Assembly: GCA_021805865.1 (NCBI GenBank)
Contig: JAJZDX010000041.1
Span: 1-33,643 of the forward strand
DNA: 33,643 nt
Reading direction: 5' to 3'
From: Pseudomonadota bacterium
GTDB lineage: Bacteria; Pseudomonadota; Gammaproteobacteria; Steroidobacterales; Steroidobacteraceae
In this document: positions 7,439 through 15,970 of the stretch, piece by piece
How positions within the stretch are numbered: the first letter of the stretch is position 1
How the letters are laid out: the number at the start of each line of letters is the position of its first letter
The notes under the pieces: model-generated
Seen by the model: only the letters and a program-made list of their open reading frames with translations
Database searches by the model: none
What the model was told of the DNA's origin: nothing
Made by a program: the position numbers and the translations under genes

Positions 7439-8286
7439 GATCCAGCCCCTCCGAAACCCACCGGGCGCACCAGGGCCGGCGCGCCGAAGTCGAGCACCTG
7501 CGCGTTGGATGCCCGGAAGTAAAGAATCCAAAATGATTGCAAACTCTGCACGACTCGCTGCCGGTCTGCGGGCGGCGCGGCGGGCGCAGATTGCGGTGCG
7601 GAATGTGCAACAGCGACCTGCTGTGGGTGCTGCAGCTCTTGCAGGCCGACGATCGCGGGCTTGTATCCCTGCGCGGCCGCCTTCTCCCACCAGTAGACGG
7701 TTTGCGCGCCACTCTTGGGCAACCCGCCCCAGCCGTGGAGATATGCAGACCCCAAGTTCGACTCCGCCGTCGCATCCCCCTGGGCGGCTGCCTTCTCCCA
7801 CCAATAGACGGCTTGTGTGGCGCTCTTGGACAGCCCGTCCCAGCCGTTAAAATATGCATTCCCCAGGTTCGTCTCTGCCGGTGCATCCCCCTGAGCGGCT
7901 GCCTTCTCCCACCAATAGACGGCTTGCGTGGCGCTCTTGGACAGCCCGTCCCAGCCGTTAAAATATGCATTCCCCAGGTTCGTCTCTGCCGGTGCATACC
8001 CCTGAGAGGCTGCCTTTTCGTACCAACCAACGGCCTGCGGAGCATTCTTTGGCAGACCATCTTCACCACGGGAATACTCAATAGCCAAGTCGTATTGCGC
8101 TGCCGGTATACCCGCTTCGGCGTCTCGGACGAGCACCGAAAGCGCGGGTGCGTTCTGTACTTGTGCACTCGCAATCGTACCGACGCCAACTATGCCGGCA
8201 GTGAAAAGACACAACACCAGACCTCGTGGCACCCCCCCACCGAGCGGTTTGCATCCCGCAGATGTCGGCCGCCTGCGGACACTCAT
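7435..8286 (-). CDS. Sel1-repeat protein (paralogue A) with FWxLYF...DFGAPAL tail
   Basis: The 283-residue protein begins with ATG at 8286, overlapping the stop of the VWA-like gene (ATGA). It has an N-terminal signal segment (GLVLCLFTAGIVGVGTIASA). Four to five Sel1 repeats follow, typified by ETNLGNAYFNGWDGLSKSAT then QAVYWWEKAAAQGDAPA. Two repeats are almost identical at the DNA level (see 7791-8012). A Pro/Ala linker leads to VQSLQSFWILYFRASNAQVL and DFGAPALVRPVGFGG, the tail shared with paralogue B. It is predicted to be exported and to act as a binding scaffold. The repeats have no catalytic residues. Confidence 0.85.
   Translation of the reverse strand: MSVRRRPTSAGCKPLGGGVPRGLVLCLFTAGIVGVGTIASAQVQNAPALSVLVRDAEAGIPAAQYDLAIEYSRGEDGLPKNAPQAVGWYEKAASQGYAPAETNLGNAYFNGWDGLSKSATQAVYWWEKAAAQGDAPAETNLGNAYFNGWDGLSKSATQAVYWWEKAAAQGDATAESNLGSAYLHGWGGLPKSGAQTVYWWEKAAAQGYKPAIVGLQELQHPQQVAVAHSAPQSAPAAPPADRQRVVQSLQSFWILYFRASNAQVLDFGAPALVRPVGFGGAGS
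7791..8012. repeat. Near-identical tandem 111-bp repeats inside Sel1 gene
   Basis: Units at 7791-7901 and 7902-8012 differ at only a few positions; more diverged units flank them on both sides. Each encodes one 37-residue Sel1 repeat. The similarity at synonymous positions implies recent duplication or gene conversion, so repeat number may vary among strains. Confidence 0.8.
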
Positions 8287-8981
8287 GGCGAGAGTCCCGC
8301 GCCGAGCACGAACACCCGCGCGCCGCCGAAGTTCGCGAGCAGTCCTTGGGCGCGTGCCTGCTGCAACATCCGGGCAGGACTCGGCACGCCGGCGCCGAAG
8401 TTCGCGAAGCTCGAGTTCTCAAACCCGTCGGTCACCAGGAACAGAACCTTCTCGGCAGCCGCATCCTGTGCGATCACGGGCGCGACGGTCTTCAGGGAGA
8501 ACAGGATGTCATTGGCCTGATTGGGTCCTGCCGCGGCCGACTGCAGCACACGCTCAGCCGTCGTATCGGCCATGTGCAACGCGTACAGTGCTTGGCCATG
8601 CATACAGCTGTTGAAACCGCCGAGGGAATTCATCGGTACGTTGTCGCGCTCGGTGGCGCTCATCGGACTCTCGATGATGCCCGTGTATAGGACCTGCAGG
8701 TAGTGATTGTTCGTGGCGCGGGAGAACTCCGCGATCACGAACTTCGTGGCCGGCCCGAGCGCATGATTGATATTGTCAATGACGGACTTCTGCAGCGCGG
8801 GGCTCAAGGCGCCCGCCTGATCGATGAGCACGTACAGCAAACGCTTCGGCGGAGCACTGGCAAAGCTGTAGTGGCTCGCCGCGTAACAGCTGGGAATCTG
8901 GTTGACCAGCGCGGCCTCGGCGGGCACCGCCGCGCCGAGGAGCAGCAGTAGAGCGGGCACGGCGAACCATGGCTTGGACAT
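8283..8981 (-). CDS. Secreted von Willebrand A-like protein
   Basis: The ATG at 8981 is preceded by a good AGGAGA site and is chosen over an upstream in-frame start. The 232-residue protein has a signal peptide ending near AVPAEA. A VWA-like Rossmann pattern follows: RLLYVLIDQAGALSPALQKS (strand 1, where the MIDAS DxSxS is degenerate as DQAGALS), KFVIAEFSR, and KVLFLVTDGFENSSFANFG, which carries the TDG motif. VWA domains bind proteins, often with a metal. Here the weak MIDAS means metal binding is uncertain. It sits 13 bp after the polytopic membrane gene and overlaps the Sel1 gene that follows, so it is part of one transcription unit. I infer an exported or periplasmic component working with the OmpA-like lipoprotein. 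Confidence 0.7.
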   Translation of the reverse strand: MSKPWFAVPALLLLLGAAVPAEAALVNQIPSCYAASHYSFASAPPKRLLYVLIDQAGALSPALQKSVIDNINHALGPATKFVIAEFSRATNNHYLQVLYTGIIESPMSATERDNVPMNSLGGFNSCMHGQALYALHMADTTAERVLQSAAAGPNQANDILFSLKTVAPVIAQDAAAEKVLFLVTDGFENSSFANFGAGVPSPARMLQQARAQGLLANFGGARVFVLGAGLSP

Positions 8982-8994
8982 GGAGCTCTCCTCG

Positions 8995-10485
8995 TCAGTC
9001 TTTGAACAGGTCTTCGGCCAGGGTTTGCACCCGGGCATGCTCGTCCTTGATCTGATTGAAGAAGTCGAGCAGCTTCATCTGCTCGGCGCTGCCGAGTCCC
9101 GCCGATCGCTCCCGGAACCGCGCCTTGCGCGCCGCGGCGTCCCCGAGGGCGTAGATCTCCTGCGCCGCGGCGCGCAGTTCCTCATCCGTCGCGCCGATCA
9201 TTCCCGCGGCCGAAGCCCCTGCGGGCGGCGCGGTCTCGGCGGCCCGCCGAGCGGGGCGAGGGGGTGGCGCATCGGCCTCCTGGATCAATCCCGCGAGGTC
9301 CTCCTGGCGCAGCTTCTCGCCCTGCCTGCGGTTGTAGAACGCCATGAACGAGACGCGGGAGGGGCTCTGCGCATACTCGGGGATGTGCTCGGTCAAGTAC
9401 TGACGCAGCTCGGCGAGGCGCGACTCGGCCCGATTGAGGTACGGGGAGGCGACGGCGCGGACGTAGGTCTCGTGATGCGACTCTCCGCGGGTGAGATCGA
9501 ACGCCTGCTCGCCGTCGCCGAGAAAAGCATGCTGGTACGAGAAGAGAAAGCCGGCGCTCTGGGTCATGATGTAAATGAAGGAGAGGAGCGCTGCGGCGCC
9601 GAAGCCCTGTCCGGCCTGCTCGCGCGCGATCGCCTGGGCGACCCGGTCGCGCGCCCGCTGCTGCGCTTGTTGGATCGCCGGCGGTAGGGGCGCGGAGTTG
9701 CCCGAGCCCATGGCCGCGAACGGGTTGGCGCTCGAGGAGGAGGAGATGCCGTGGTGCTCCAGATGCACCACCTGATGGGTTTCCGCCTCCTTGATGCCCT
9801 CCCAGCGGATGTAGAAGATGAACGCCAAGGCTGCTGCGAGCACCAGCATCGTCGCGAGCGTCGGCCAGAGCGAGCCGCGATCGCGCGAACCCTTCGAGAC
9901 CCGCGCCGCGAAGCGAATCTCGGGCATCTGTGCCGCATCCGCCTCCTGCGCCATGGACAAAGAAATCGGCCGAATGTGATCGAGCGCGTCTGGATCCTTC
10001 TCGCCCACGACGCTCTTGAACAAGGCCGCCTTCTTGTAGGATTTCCCTGCGGAGTGCGTGAGGATCAGCATGCCGAAGGCGAAGGCAAACGCAATGATCC
10101 AGCCGACGTAGCCGATCTGGGCGGCGGACATCTCCTGCGACACCCAGGGCGCGAGCAGGAATCCCGTGCCCGCCGCCTCGGCGAGGGTGAGTGCGACCAG
10201 CAAGACGTGCTGCCAGAGGGCCATCGGACGGGTGGCGCTCTGGTAGGAGTGCACCAGATACGCGTAGGCGTTCTCGAACACCGGCTTCGAGGAGATGTTC
10301 TCACCGAAGGCCGCGTAGTAGTCGTTGCACAGGCGCAGCTCCGGGTTGGGCAACCCGACCGGATCCCCCCGCCAGGCGTTCCCCGCGAGGCTGCGGGTGT
10401 CGGTTTTCAGCCGCTTGAGCTTGCCGATCTGGCCGAACAGCGGCACGGGGAAGGCGTAGAGGAAGTCGAACAGCTGCGCTTTCAT
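8995..10485 (-). CDS. Polytopic inner-membrane protein of unknown family
   Basis: The 496-residue protein starts with a conserved-looking soluble stretch (about 1-80). Two TM segments follow (ALWQHVLLVALTLAEAAGTG about 92-111; IGYVGWIIAFAFAFGMLIL about 122-140). A third lies after a basic stretch (WPTLATMLVLAAALAFIFYI about 203-222), and a fourth is likely at FGAAALLSFIYIMTQSAGFL (about 295-314). The C-terminal 180 residues are charged and helical and end LDFFNQIKDEHARVQTLAED. I recognise no characterised family. Its position between an OmpA-like lipoprotein gene (73 bp upstream) and a secreted VWA gene (13 bp downstream) suggests an envelope-spanning assembly. A stator or channel role is only conjecture. 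Confidence 0.75.
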   Translation of the reverse strand: MKAQLFDFLYAFPVPLFGQIGKLKRLKTDTRSLAGNAWRGDPVGLPNPELRLCNDYYAAFGENISSKPVFENAYAYLVHSYQSATRPMALWQHVLLVALTLAEAAGTGFLLAPWVSQEMSAAQIGYVGWIIAFAFAFGMLILTHSAGKSYKKAALFKSVVGEKDPDALDHIRPISLSMAQEADAAQMPEIRFAARVSKGSRDRGSLWPTLATMLVLAAALAFIFYIRWEGIKEAETHQVVHLEHHGISSSSSANPFAAMGSGNSAPLPPAIQQAQQRARDRVAQAIAREQAGQGFGAAALLSFIYIMTQSAGFLFSYQHAFLGDGEQAFDLTRGESHHETYVRAVASPYLNRAESRLAELRQYLTEHIPEYAQSPSRVSFMAFYNRRQGEKLRQEDLAGLIQEADAPPPRPARRAAETAPPAGASAAGMIGATDEELRAAAQEIYALGDAAARKARFRERSAGLGSAEQMKLLDFFNQIKDEHARVQTLAEDLFKD

Positions 10486-10558
10486 CGCAACACCTTGGCT
10501 CTCGGTCTGGCGCCCACGGCGAGCGCAAGGGCGGCATCGCTGCGCTGCGCGTCGTGAT

Positions 10559-12223
10559 TCACTGGCGGATCGCGAACGTGGAGGTCGCCAGATAGCTCCG
10601 GCCGATCAGCGGGTAGTAGATCCGCGCTGGTCCACGGCCGGCGTGAGCCGGCACGAACAGATCCATGCACTGCATCGGGCCGCCGACGAACACGCGGTAC
10701 AAGGTACCGCGCGGCCCGCGGTAAACGTTGACCGGCGCGAGCCGCGAGAACGTGGGCTGGCGCTCGTGGAATCGCGCGTAGTTCCGATAGATGTCGACCC
10801 GCGGATCCGGTATCGGCAAGCCGGAGGACCTCGGCACGTAGGCATCGAGGATTGCCACGAGATTGCCGTGCGGCTCACTCAGCCACGGGGCACCATAGAA
10901 GCCCGGCACGTCATCGCGAACCGGCAACACGCGTCCCGAGGAGAGATTGCGCACCGCGCTCGCGAGATGCGGGCGGTCGCTGGTGCAAGCCCCGATCAGC
11001 GCCGGTAGGTCGCCGGCATGGGCTGTGCGAATAAAGCTGAACATCGAACGGCTCCGCAGCCTGCCGAGATCGATCGGCGGCTCTGCGCCCTGCAGCGGCG
11101 CACCTCCAAAATCGTAGGCGCCGGGCGGCAGGCCCGCTCTGCGCGCGGCGGCTGGCGGCGGTGCCGTCGCGGCCACCGCAACCGGCGTGTGAGCGGGGCG
11201 CCCATGCTGCACCTTCCACGCCAAGCGCTTGGCGCGCGCCGCGATGCGCTCGAAAAACGACGCGTTGGGCTTCGCCCGGGGTGGCTCGCCGCCCGCACTT
11301 GCCGCCGTGACCCCCGACGCAGCGCCGCGCGCTGCCGATGATTGACTTGCGCGGTAGGTCACACCGGTAAAGTCGGCCGGATTCGCCGTTCTCAGGCTCA
11401 GGTAGCGCGTCAGTTGGGTCTGAGAGGCGACGTCCACGATCTGCACGCGACGATTCTCCTGCCGGCCGCGCGCCGTCGAGTTGCTCGCGATGGGCAGCGC
11501 ATCTCCCGCGCCCTGATAATAGATGTCGTAGCCCGGCACGCCGCGGGCGGCGAAGATCGCGGCGACCACCCGGGCGCGCGCCTCGGACAAGCGCTTCGCC
11601 CAGAGCGGGTCCGACGTTTGGGCCGCGTGCGCCACGATCAGCACCTTGCGGTGCTCGGCGGCGGCGATGGCCTGGGGCGGCGCCTTGGGGCCGAGCGAGG
11701 CGACCAGTTCGCGGGGGGTGTATTGAGCGGCGATCTGCTCGAGATGGCCGCGGGCCCCGGGTACCAGGCGCGCCGAATGCGGCGCGAAGATCACGCTCTG
11801 ATCCTGGATCTGCACGTCGAGCCCTAGCGTGTGCTTGCCGCTCACCCCGAGCTTCGCCGGCGTGATGGTGGCGCTGGCGAGTTCGAGGTGATCCTTCTGT
11901 GCGATCCGGTACAGCGTGCAGCGACGCACGTCCATGCTGTGGCCGATCAGTCCCCCGACGGTTGCGCCGACGGCCGCCCCGACCAGCGCGCCCTTGTCGT
12001 TCTTCTCGACGCGATGGCCGACGAAGGCGCCGACCAGCGCGCCGGTCACAATTCCGATGTCACCGGCGTTGTTCGAGCAGGGACTGGGATTGTCGAAGAG
12101 ATCGGTGACTTGGTGCTGCATCGTGGCGAGAAACTGCGGCTCGTGTACCCCCGAACTCGTCACGCAGCCGCTCAGGACGAGCAGCACGGCGCCGCAGAGG
12201 AAGGCCCGCATCCGCGCTCTCAT
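10559..12223 (-). CDS. OmpA-like lipoprotein with glycine zipper and large C-terminal domain
   Basis: ATG 12223 follows GGGGAAG at good spacing. The 554-residue protein has a lipobox LSGC (Cys20), so it is predicted to be a lipoprotein. A glycine-zipper segment follows at about 57-94 (GIVTGALVGAFVGH and GALVGAAVGATVGGLIGH). An OmpA C-terminal peptidoglycan-binding domain spans about 143-265, with SVIFAPHSARLVPG at its start and the family end RGRQENRRVQIVDV. After a Pro/Ala linker there is a C-terminal region of more than 230 residues that I do not recognise (VNVYRGPRGTLYRVFVGGPM, then QCMDLFVPAHAGRG). OmpA-like lipoproteins anchor envelope machines to the cell wall. It is the first gene of the minus-strand cluster, facing the Sel1/two-component genes. 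Confidence 0.85.
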   Translation of the reverse strand: MRARMRAFLCGAVLLVLSGCVTSSGVHEPQFLATMQHQVTDLFDNPSPCSNNAGDIGIVTGALVGAFVGHRVEKNDKGALVGAAVGATVGGLIGHSMDVRRCTLYRIAQKDHLELASATITPAKLGVSGKHTLGLDVQIQDQSVIFAPHSARLVPGARGHLEQIAAQYTPRELVASLGPKAPPQAIAAAEHRKVLIVAHAAQTSDPLWAKRLSEARARVVAAIFAARGVPGYDIYYQGAGDALPIASNSTARGRQENRRVQIVDVASQTQLTRYLSLRTANPADFTGVTYRASQSSAARGAASGVTAASAGGEPPRAKPNASFFERIAARAKRLAWKVQHGRPAHTPVAVAATAPPPAAARRAGLPPGAYDFGGAPLQGAEPPIDLGRLRSRSMFSFIRTAHAGDLPALIGACTSDRPHLASAVRNLSSGRVLPVRDDVPGFYGAPWLSEPHGNLVAILDAYVPRSSGLPIPDPRVDIYRNYARFHERQPTFSRLAPVNVYRGPRGTLYRVFVGGPMQCMDLFVPAHAGRGPARIYYPLIGRSYLATSTFAIRQ

Positions 12224-12378
12224 CGCTTCCCCCGGCTGCGACCGATCGAACTGACTGCATCGATTGCGCTCTGCGTTCGCAACGTCGGCATTACCCGGCA
12301 CCTCGCGTTGTTCTGCTTTTGGCGCGTCCCTGCCGATACATACCCTCGTATGCTTGCGGACAGTGGCTTCGCGGGCAA

Positions 12379-12395
12379 CCCCCCCAAACGGGGGG
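12379..12395. promoter_or_regulatory. C7/G6 hairpin in divergent intergenic region
   Basis: CCCCCCC AAA C GGGGGG forms a GC stem with a small loop in the 237-bp gap between the OmpA-like gene and the divergent Sel1 gene. A second smaller hairpin (CGGGGG A CCCCCG) covers the likely ribosome site just before the GTG at 12461. Both homopolymeric tracts would be prone to slippage. The regulatory role is inferred. Confidence 0.45.
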
Positions 12396-12460
12396 ATCCA
12401 CGTTGCGCTGCGGGATGCAAGTATCGAACACCGTAAGTGATCGATAGCCGGGGGACCCCC

Positions 12461-13426
12461 GTGGGCAAGCGTTGGGTATCCGCAATGCTCGTGCTGCTGG
12501 CGATGATCCCTGCGGTCAGAGCGCAGCAGCCGAGCGATCCATTCAGCGGCCAGGTCGTGCGTGCCACGCAGTCTCCGGGGGGGCTCAGCGCGCTGCTCGG
12601 TGTGACGCTGCCAGCGCCCCACCTGCCGCAAGCCATGGCCGCAGCTCTCGCCCAAGCGCCGCCGGCCGACATCGCCCTCGCCCACTCGCCGCCGGCCGGT
12701 GCGCCGGCGGGGGCGGGGCTCTCAACCGCAGCGGCGCGGCGGCAGGCGATCCGCGAGAACCACCTCGGCGTCGAGTACGATAAGGGTATCGGCGAGCCGC
12801 AAAGCGCCGCCCTGGGCGCCTACTGGTTCGACCAGGCCGCGCGCCTCGGGTACGCCAAAGCGCAGTACAACCTCGCGAGCGACTACTACTCCGGACGCGG
12901 TGTGCCGCAAAACTACGCCAAAGCCAACGTATGGTTCAGAGTCGCTGCCCGCCAGGGCTACAAATGGGCCGAGTGGTCGCTGGGGCGGGATGAGTACTAC
13001 GGCCGCGGCGGGCCGAAAAACTGGCCGCGTGCGCTCTATTGGCTCCAGCGGGCCGCAGCCCGCGGTCTGCACACTGCGGAGCTCGGTGGTGTGCTGCAGG
13101 TCTGGCAGCGCCAGCGCCGGGAGCGCGCCGAGGCACGGGCAGTGCCGCCCTCGAACGGCTGCACCAGCCAGAGCGGGCCGCGGCAGCTCACGGTGATCGA
13201 CGAATCTCCAGATGCGAAGCGAATCACCGAGGTCGACATCGACGGCAGCCCCTCGCCGCTGTTCGGCGTGAACGAATTCCTCGCGCCCGGCCAGGAGATG
13301 GTCTTCCCGACCTTTCCGTACGCGGCCGACCCCGAAAACTACACCGTCACGCTGGTCGGGATCTTGCACTCCTTCCTCTACCGCGTCCGGTCCTGCAATC
13401 AGATGACGATCGTCTTTCGGCAGTAG
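12461..13426 (+). CDS. Exported Sel1-repeat protein (third of the locus)
   Basis: I prefer GTG 12461 (protein MGKRWVSAMLVLLAMIPAVR) because GGGGGA lies just upstream; an in-frame GTG at 12437 would add eight residues. A signal peptide ends near VRAQQ. A Pro/Ala-rich region leads to three Sel1 repeats: NHLGVEYDKGIGEPQSAALG, AQYNLASDYYSGRGVPQNYA and AEWSLGRDEYYGRGGPKNWP. The C-terminal 100 residues form a separate domain with two Cys (SNGCTSQSG and RVRSCNQMTIVFRQ), probably a beta-sandwich with a disulfide. It lacks the FWxLYF tail of the two minus-strand Sel1 proteins. It is divergent from the envelope cluster and precedes the response regulator by 158 bp. Confidence 0.8.
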   Translation: MGKRWVSAMLVLLAMIPAVRAQQPSDPFSGQVVRATQSPGGLSALLGVTLPAPHLPQAMAAALAQAPPADIALAHSPPAGAPAGAGLSTAAARRQAIRENHLGVEYDKGIGEPQSAALGAYWFDQAARLGYAKAQYNLASDYYSGRGVPQNYAKANVWFRVAARQGYKWAEWSLGRDEYYGRGGPKNWPRALYWLQRAAARGLHTAELGGVLQVWQRQRRERAEARAVPPSNGCTSQSGPRQLTVIDESPDAKRITEVDIDGSPSPLFGVNEFLAPGQEMVFPTFPYAADPENYTVTLVGILHSFLYRVRSCNQMTIVFRQ

Positions 13427-13584
13427 GGGCGGCATTCCGATATCGCGCATGCGCATTTGTCATCGGCGCACCGCTTCAGTACATTCGAGCGCAGAGCGCA
13501 TCGGGGCGGGTTCTTCGTCCGGGAAGGCGGCGGACCACTAACCGAGCCGGAGGCGCCCCGATCACGTCGACAAAGAAGAATCGC

Positions 13585-14205
13585 ATGCACGTCCTGCTGG
13601 TGGATGATCACGCCTTGTTCCGCGGTGGCTTGCGGCTACTGCTCGCCTCGCTCCGTCCGGAGGTGCGTTTCCTCGAAGCCGCGAACATCGAGGAGGCCCT
13701 GGCGCAGGCGCGCGAGCATCAAGACCTGCGGCTCTGTCTGCTCGATCTAGACCTGAAACAAGATCACGGACTGCCGGCCATTGGCCAGATCAGACAGTGC
13801 GCGCCCAATGCCGCCGTCGTGATCGTTTCGGCGGCAGATGATCCGGTCACGATTCGCGCATGCATCGATGCGGGCGCCATGAGCTACATCACCAAGAGCG
13901 CCTCGCCGCAAGTATTGACGCTCGCCCTGCGGCGCGTGCTCGATGGGGAGGTGTTCCTGCCGCGCAGCCTGCAAGCCGAGATCGGCGGGTCTGCGACCTG
14001 CGCGCCCACCCTGAGCCCGCGCCAGCAGCATGTGCTCGCCGGTCTCAACCGGGGCCTTTCGACCAAGTCAATTGCCCGGGAACTGGCGCTCTCCGAGCAC
14101 ACGGTCAAGGAATACCTCTCTGAAATCTTCCGCCTCCTCGAGGTGCACAATCGCACCGAGGCGGTCATCAAGGCGAGCCTTCTGCGCCTGCACCCGCATG
14201 CGTGA
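13585..14205 (+). CDS. NarL/LuxR-type response regulator
   Basis: The 206-residue protein starts MHVLLVDDHALFRGGLRLLL. The acidic pair is D7-D8, the phosphoacceptor is D54 in CLLDLDL, and the conserved Lys is in YITKSASPQ. A LuxR-type helix-turn-helix follows at about 142-200 (LSPRQQHVLAGLNRGLSTKS then IARELALSEHTVKEYLSEIF). It controls transcription when phosphorylated by its partner. The kinase gene that follows starts inside its last codons (8-bp overlap), so the two are co-translated. Likely targets are the adjacent Sel1 gene and the divergent envelope cluster, by position only. Confidence 0.9.
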   Translation: MHVLLVDDHALFRGGLRLLLASLRPEVRFLEAANIEEALAQAREHQDLRLCLLDLDLKQDHGLPAIGQIRQCAPNAAVVIVSAADDPVTIRACIDAGAMSYITKSASPQVLTLALRRVLDGEVFLPRSLQAEIGGSATCAPTLSPRQQHVLAGLNRGLSTKSIARELALSEHTVKEYLSEIFRLLEVHNRTEAVIKASLLRLHPHA

Positions 14206-15970
14206 GGGTGCCCACCTCGATCGCAGACAGCGCGCGGAATTGCGTGACGAGCTGCTCACGCTGCACGCCCGCATTCTGCTGCGCATGCCTTTTTTCGAGC
14301 TGGCGCTGATCGGTGCGGTCGCTTGGATCGTACTGCCCGACGTCGCGTTATCCGTGTTCCTCGTGTGGGCTGGATTCGCGCTCGGTGTCGAGTGCGTGCG
14401 CGCCGCAACGGCGCGCTGGGCGCTGCCGAGATTCGCTGCGAACCCGCCGCCGCACATCCATAGGGTGTTCATGGCGCTCGATGCGGCCGCCGGGCTCGCG
14501 ACCGGTTCGGCGGCCGTGCTGTTCCTCGCGCACATCCCGATCCTCTCACAGGCGATTCTGGAAACGACGCTGTATACCGTTGCCGGCGCCGGTGTCGCCG
14601 TCGCGGTGTCTTCCAAGCGTTTGCTGGGCGCGTACTCTGGGCTGGTTTTGCTCTGCGCCGCCGCGGCTTGGAGCATGGCCCACTCGGGTAAAGCGCTGGT
14701 GGTAATCGCCCTTACCGCCGCGTACTGGCTGTTCCTCATCGGCGTGTCGGCGGACAGCGAGCGGCTACTGCGCCGTTCGCTCGACATTCGCTGTCAGCGC
14801 GATGCGGCGCTGCGCGCGCTCGAGCAGCGCAATCAGGAGTTTCAAGAGGTGGCCGGGCGCGCTGAGCGCGCGGCGCTCACGCGAGCCCGCGTGCTGGCCG
14901 CCGTCAGCCACGATCTGCGCCAGCCGCTGCACGCGCTGTCGGCCTACAGCGCGGTGCTGCTGGCGAACCCGAGTGCTCAGACGCTGCGTGAGGCCGGGCA
15001 CAACATCGACACGCTGGTGCGCTCGCTCGGGGAGATTCTGGGCGAGCTGTTCGACCTGTCGCGACTCTCAAGCGGCGGTTACCGCCTGCAGCACGAGCCG
15101 TTCGCGCTCGATCGGCTGGTGGCGGGCGTGTGCGCGGAGTTCGCGCCAAGCGCCGCAGCGAAGCGCCTTGCGCTCAACTGGGAAGTCGCTCCGGTGGAGC
15201 TGATCGGCGATGCGAGCGCGATCGGGCGGATCGTGCGCAATCTGCTCGACAACGCGATCAAGTATACCGAGCGCGGCGAGGTACGCGTGACGCTCGCACA
15301 GGTTGCAGGTGAAGCGCTGCTCGAGGTGTGCGACACGGGCCGAGGCATCGCAGCTGAGGAGCACCAGCGCATCTTCGAGGAGTTCTATCAGGTCGAAGAT
15401 GCGAGCGAAGACCATCCGCAAGGTGTCGGTCTCGGCCTCTCGATCGTGAAGCATCTGTGCGAGCTGATGCGCGTCCGGATGGAACTGTGCTCGAGCCTCG
15501 GGGCAGGTACCCGGTTCACGGTCACGATGCCCGGCGCCCGCGCTGGCATCGGTGCGGCGGCGGTTTTGCGCTCGATCGAGCGCGGCCGTGAGTCCTGGCG
15601 GGGTGCGCGAGCTTACGTGGTCGATGACGATCCGGCGGTACGCACCAGCATGCAGGTGCTGCTGACGCTCTGGGGCTTCGAGGTGCACTGTGCCGGCTCC
15701 GCGGCCGAAGCCGGAGTGCTCATCGCGCAGCGCGGTCGCCCCAATCTGCTGCTGATCGATCAGCGGTTGCCGCACGCGCAGGAAGGCGCCGCCGTCGCGG
15801 CGCGCGCCTGCGCTGCCCATGGCGAGTTCCCGGTCTTGGTCATCACGGGCGAGAGTGGGGAGTCTGCGTTGCGCAGTGCCCGGGAACATCGCTACACAGT
15901 GCTGCAGAAGCCGGTCCCGTTCGACACCCTGTACGCGGCAGTGAGCACCGCCATGCAGCGATCGCTCTGA
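14198..15970 (+). CDS. Membrane hybrid histidine kinase with C-terminal receiver
   Basis: ATG 14198 overlaps the response-regulator stop. The 590-residue protein has about six TM segments in residues 30-185. A short coiled coil (QRDAALRALEQRNQEFQEVA) precedes the dimerisation domain with H238 in VSHDLRQPLHAL. The catalytic domain has the N-box NLLDNAIKY (N352), the G1 box DTGRG (379-383) and GVGLGLSIV (409-417). A receiver domain follows (YVVDDDPAVR, acceptor D521 in LLLIDQRLP, Lys in LQKPVPF). HDLRQPLHAL is typical of kinases paired with LuxR-type regulators. The receiver may act as a phosphate sink or autoregulator. It has no periplasmic sensor domain, so the membrane segments probably sense the signal. 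Confidence 0.9.
   Translation: MREGAHLDRRQRAELRDELLTLHARILLRMPFFELALIGAVAWIVLPDVALSVFLVWAGFALGVECVRAATARWALPRFAANPPPHIHRVFMALDAAAGLATGSAAVLFLAHIPILSQAILETTLYTVAGAGVAVAVSSKRLLGAYSGLVLLCAAAAWSMAHSGKALVVIALTAAYWLFLIGVSADSERLLRRSLDIRCQRDAALRALEQRNQEFQEVAGRAERAALTRARVLAAVSHDLRQPLHALSAYSAVLLANPSAQTLREAGHNIDTLVRSLGEILGELFDLSRLSSGGYRLQHEPFALDRLVAGVCAEFAPSAAAKRLALNWEVAPVELIGDASAIGRIVRNLLDNAIKYTERGEVRVTLAQVAGEALLEVCDTGRGIAAEEHQRIFEEFYQVEDASEDHPQGVGLGLSIVKHLCELMRVRMELCSSLGAGTRFTVTMPGARAGIGAAAVLRSIERGRESWRGARAYVVDDDPAVRTSMQVLLTLWGFEVHCAGSAAEAGVLIAQRGRPNLLLIDQRLPHAQEGAAVAARACAAHGEFPVLVITGESGESALRSAREHRYTVLQKPVPFDTLYAAVSTAMQRSL

Noticed and set aside
6488..7522. 344-codon plus-strand open frame opposite a Sel1 gene
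   Set aside because: Arg/Ser-rich composition and no domain; the minus strand encodes a coherent exported Sel1 protein coupled to its neighbour.
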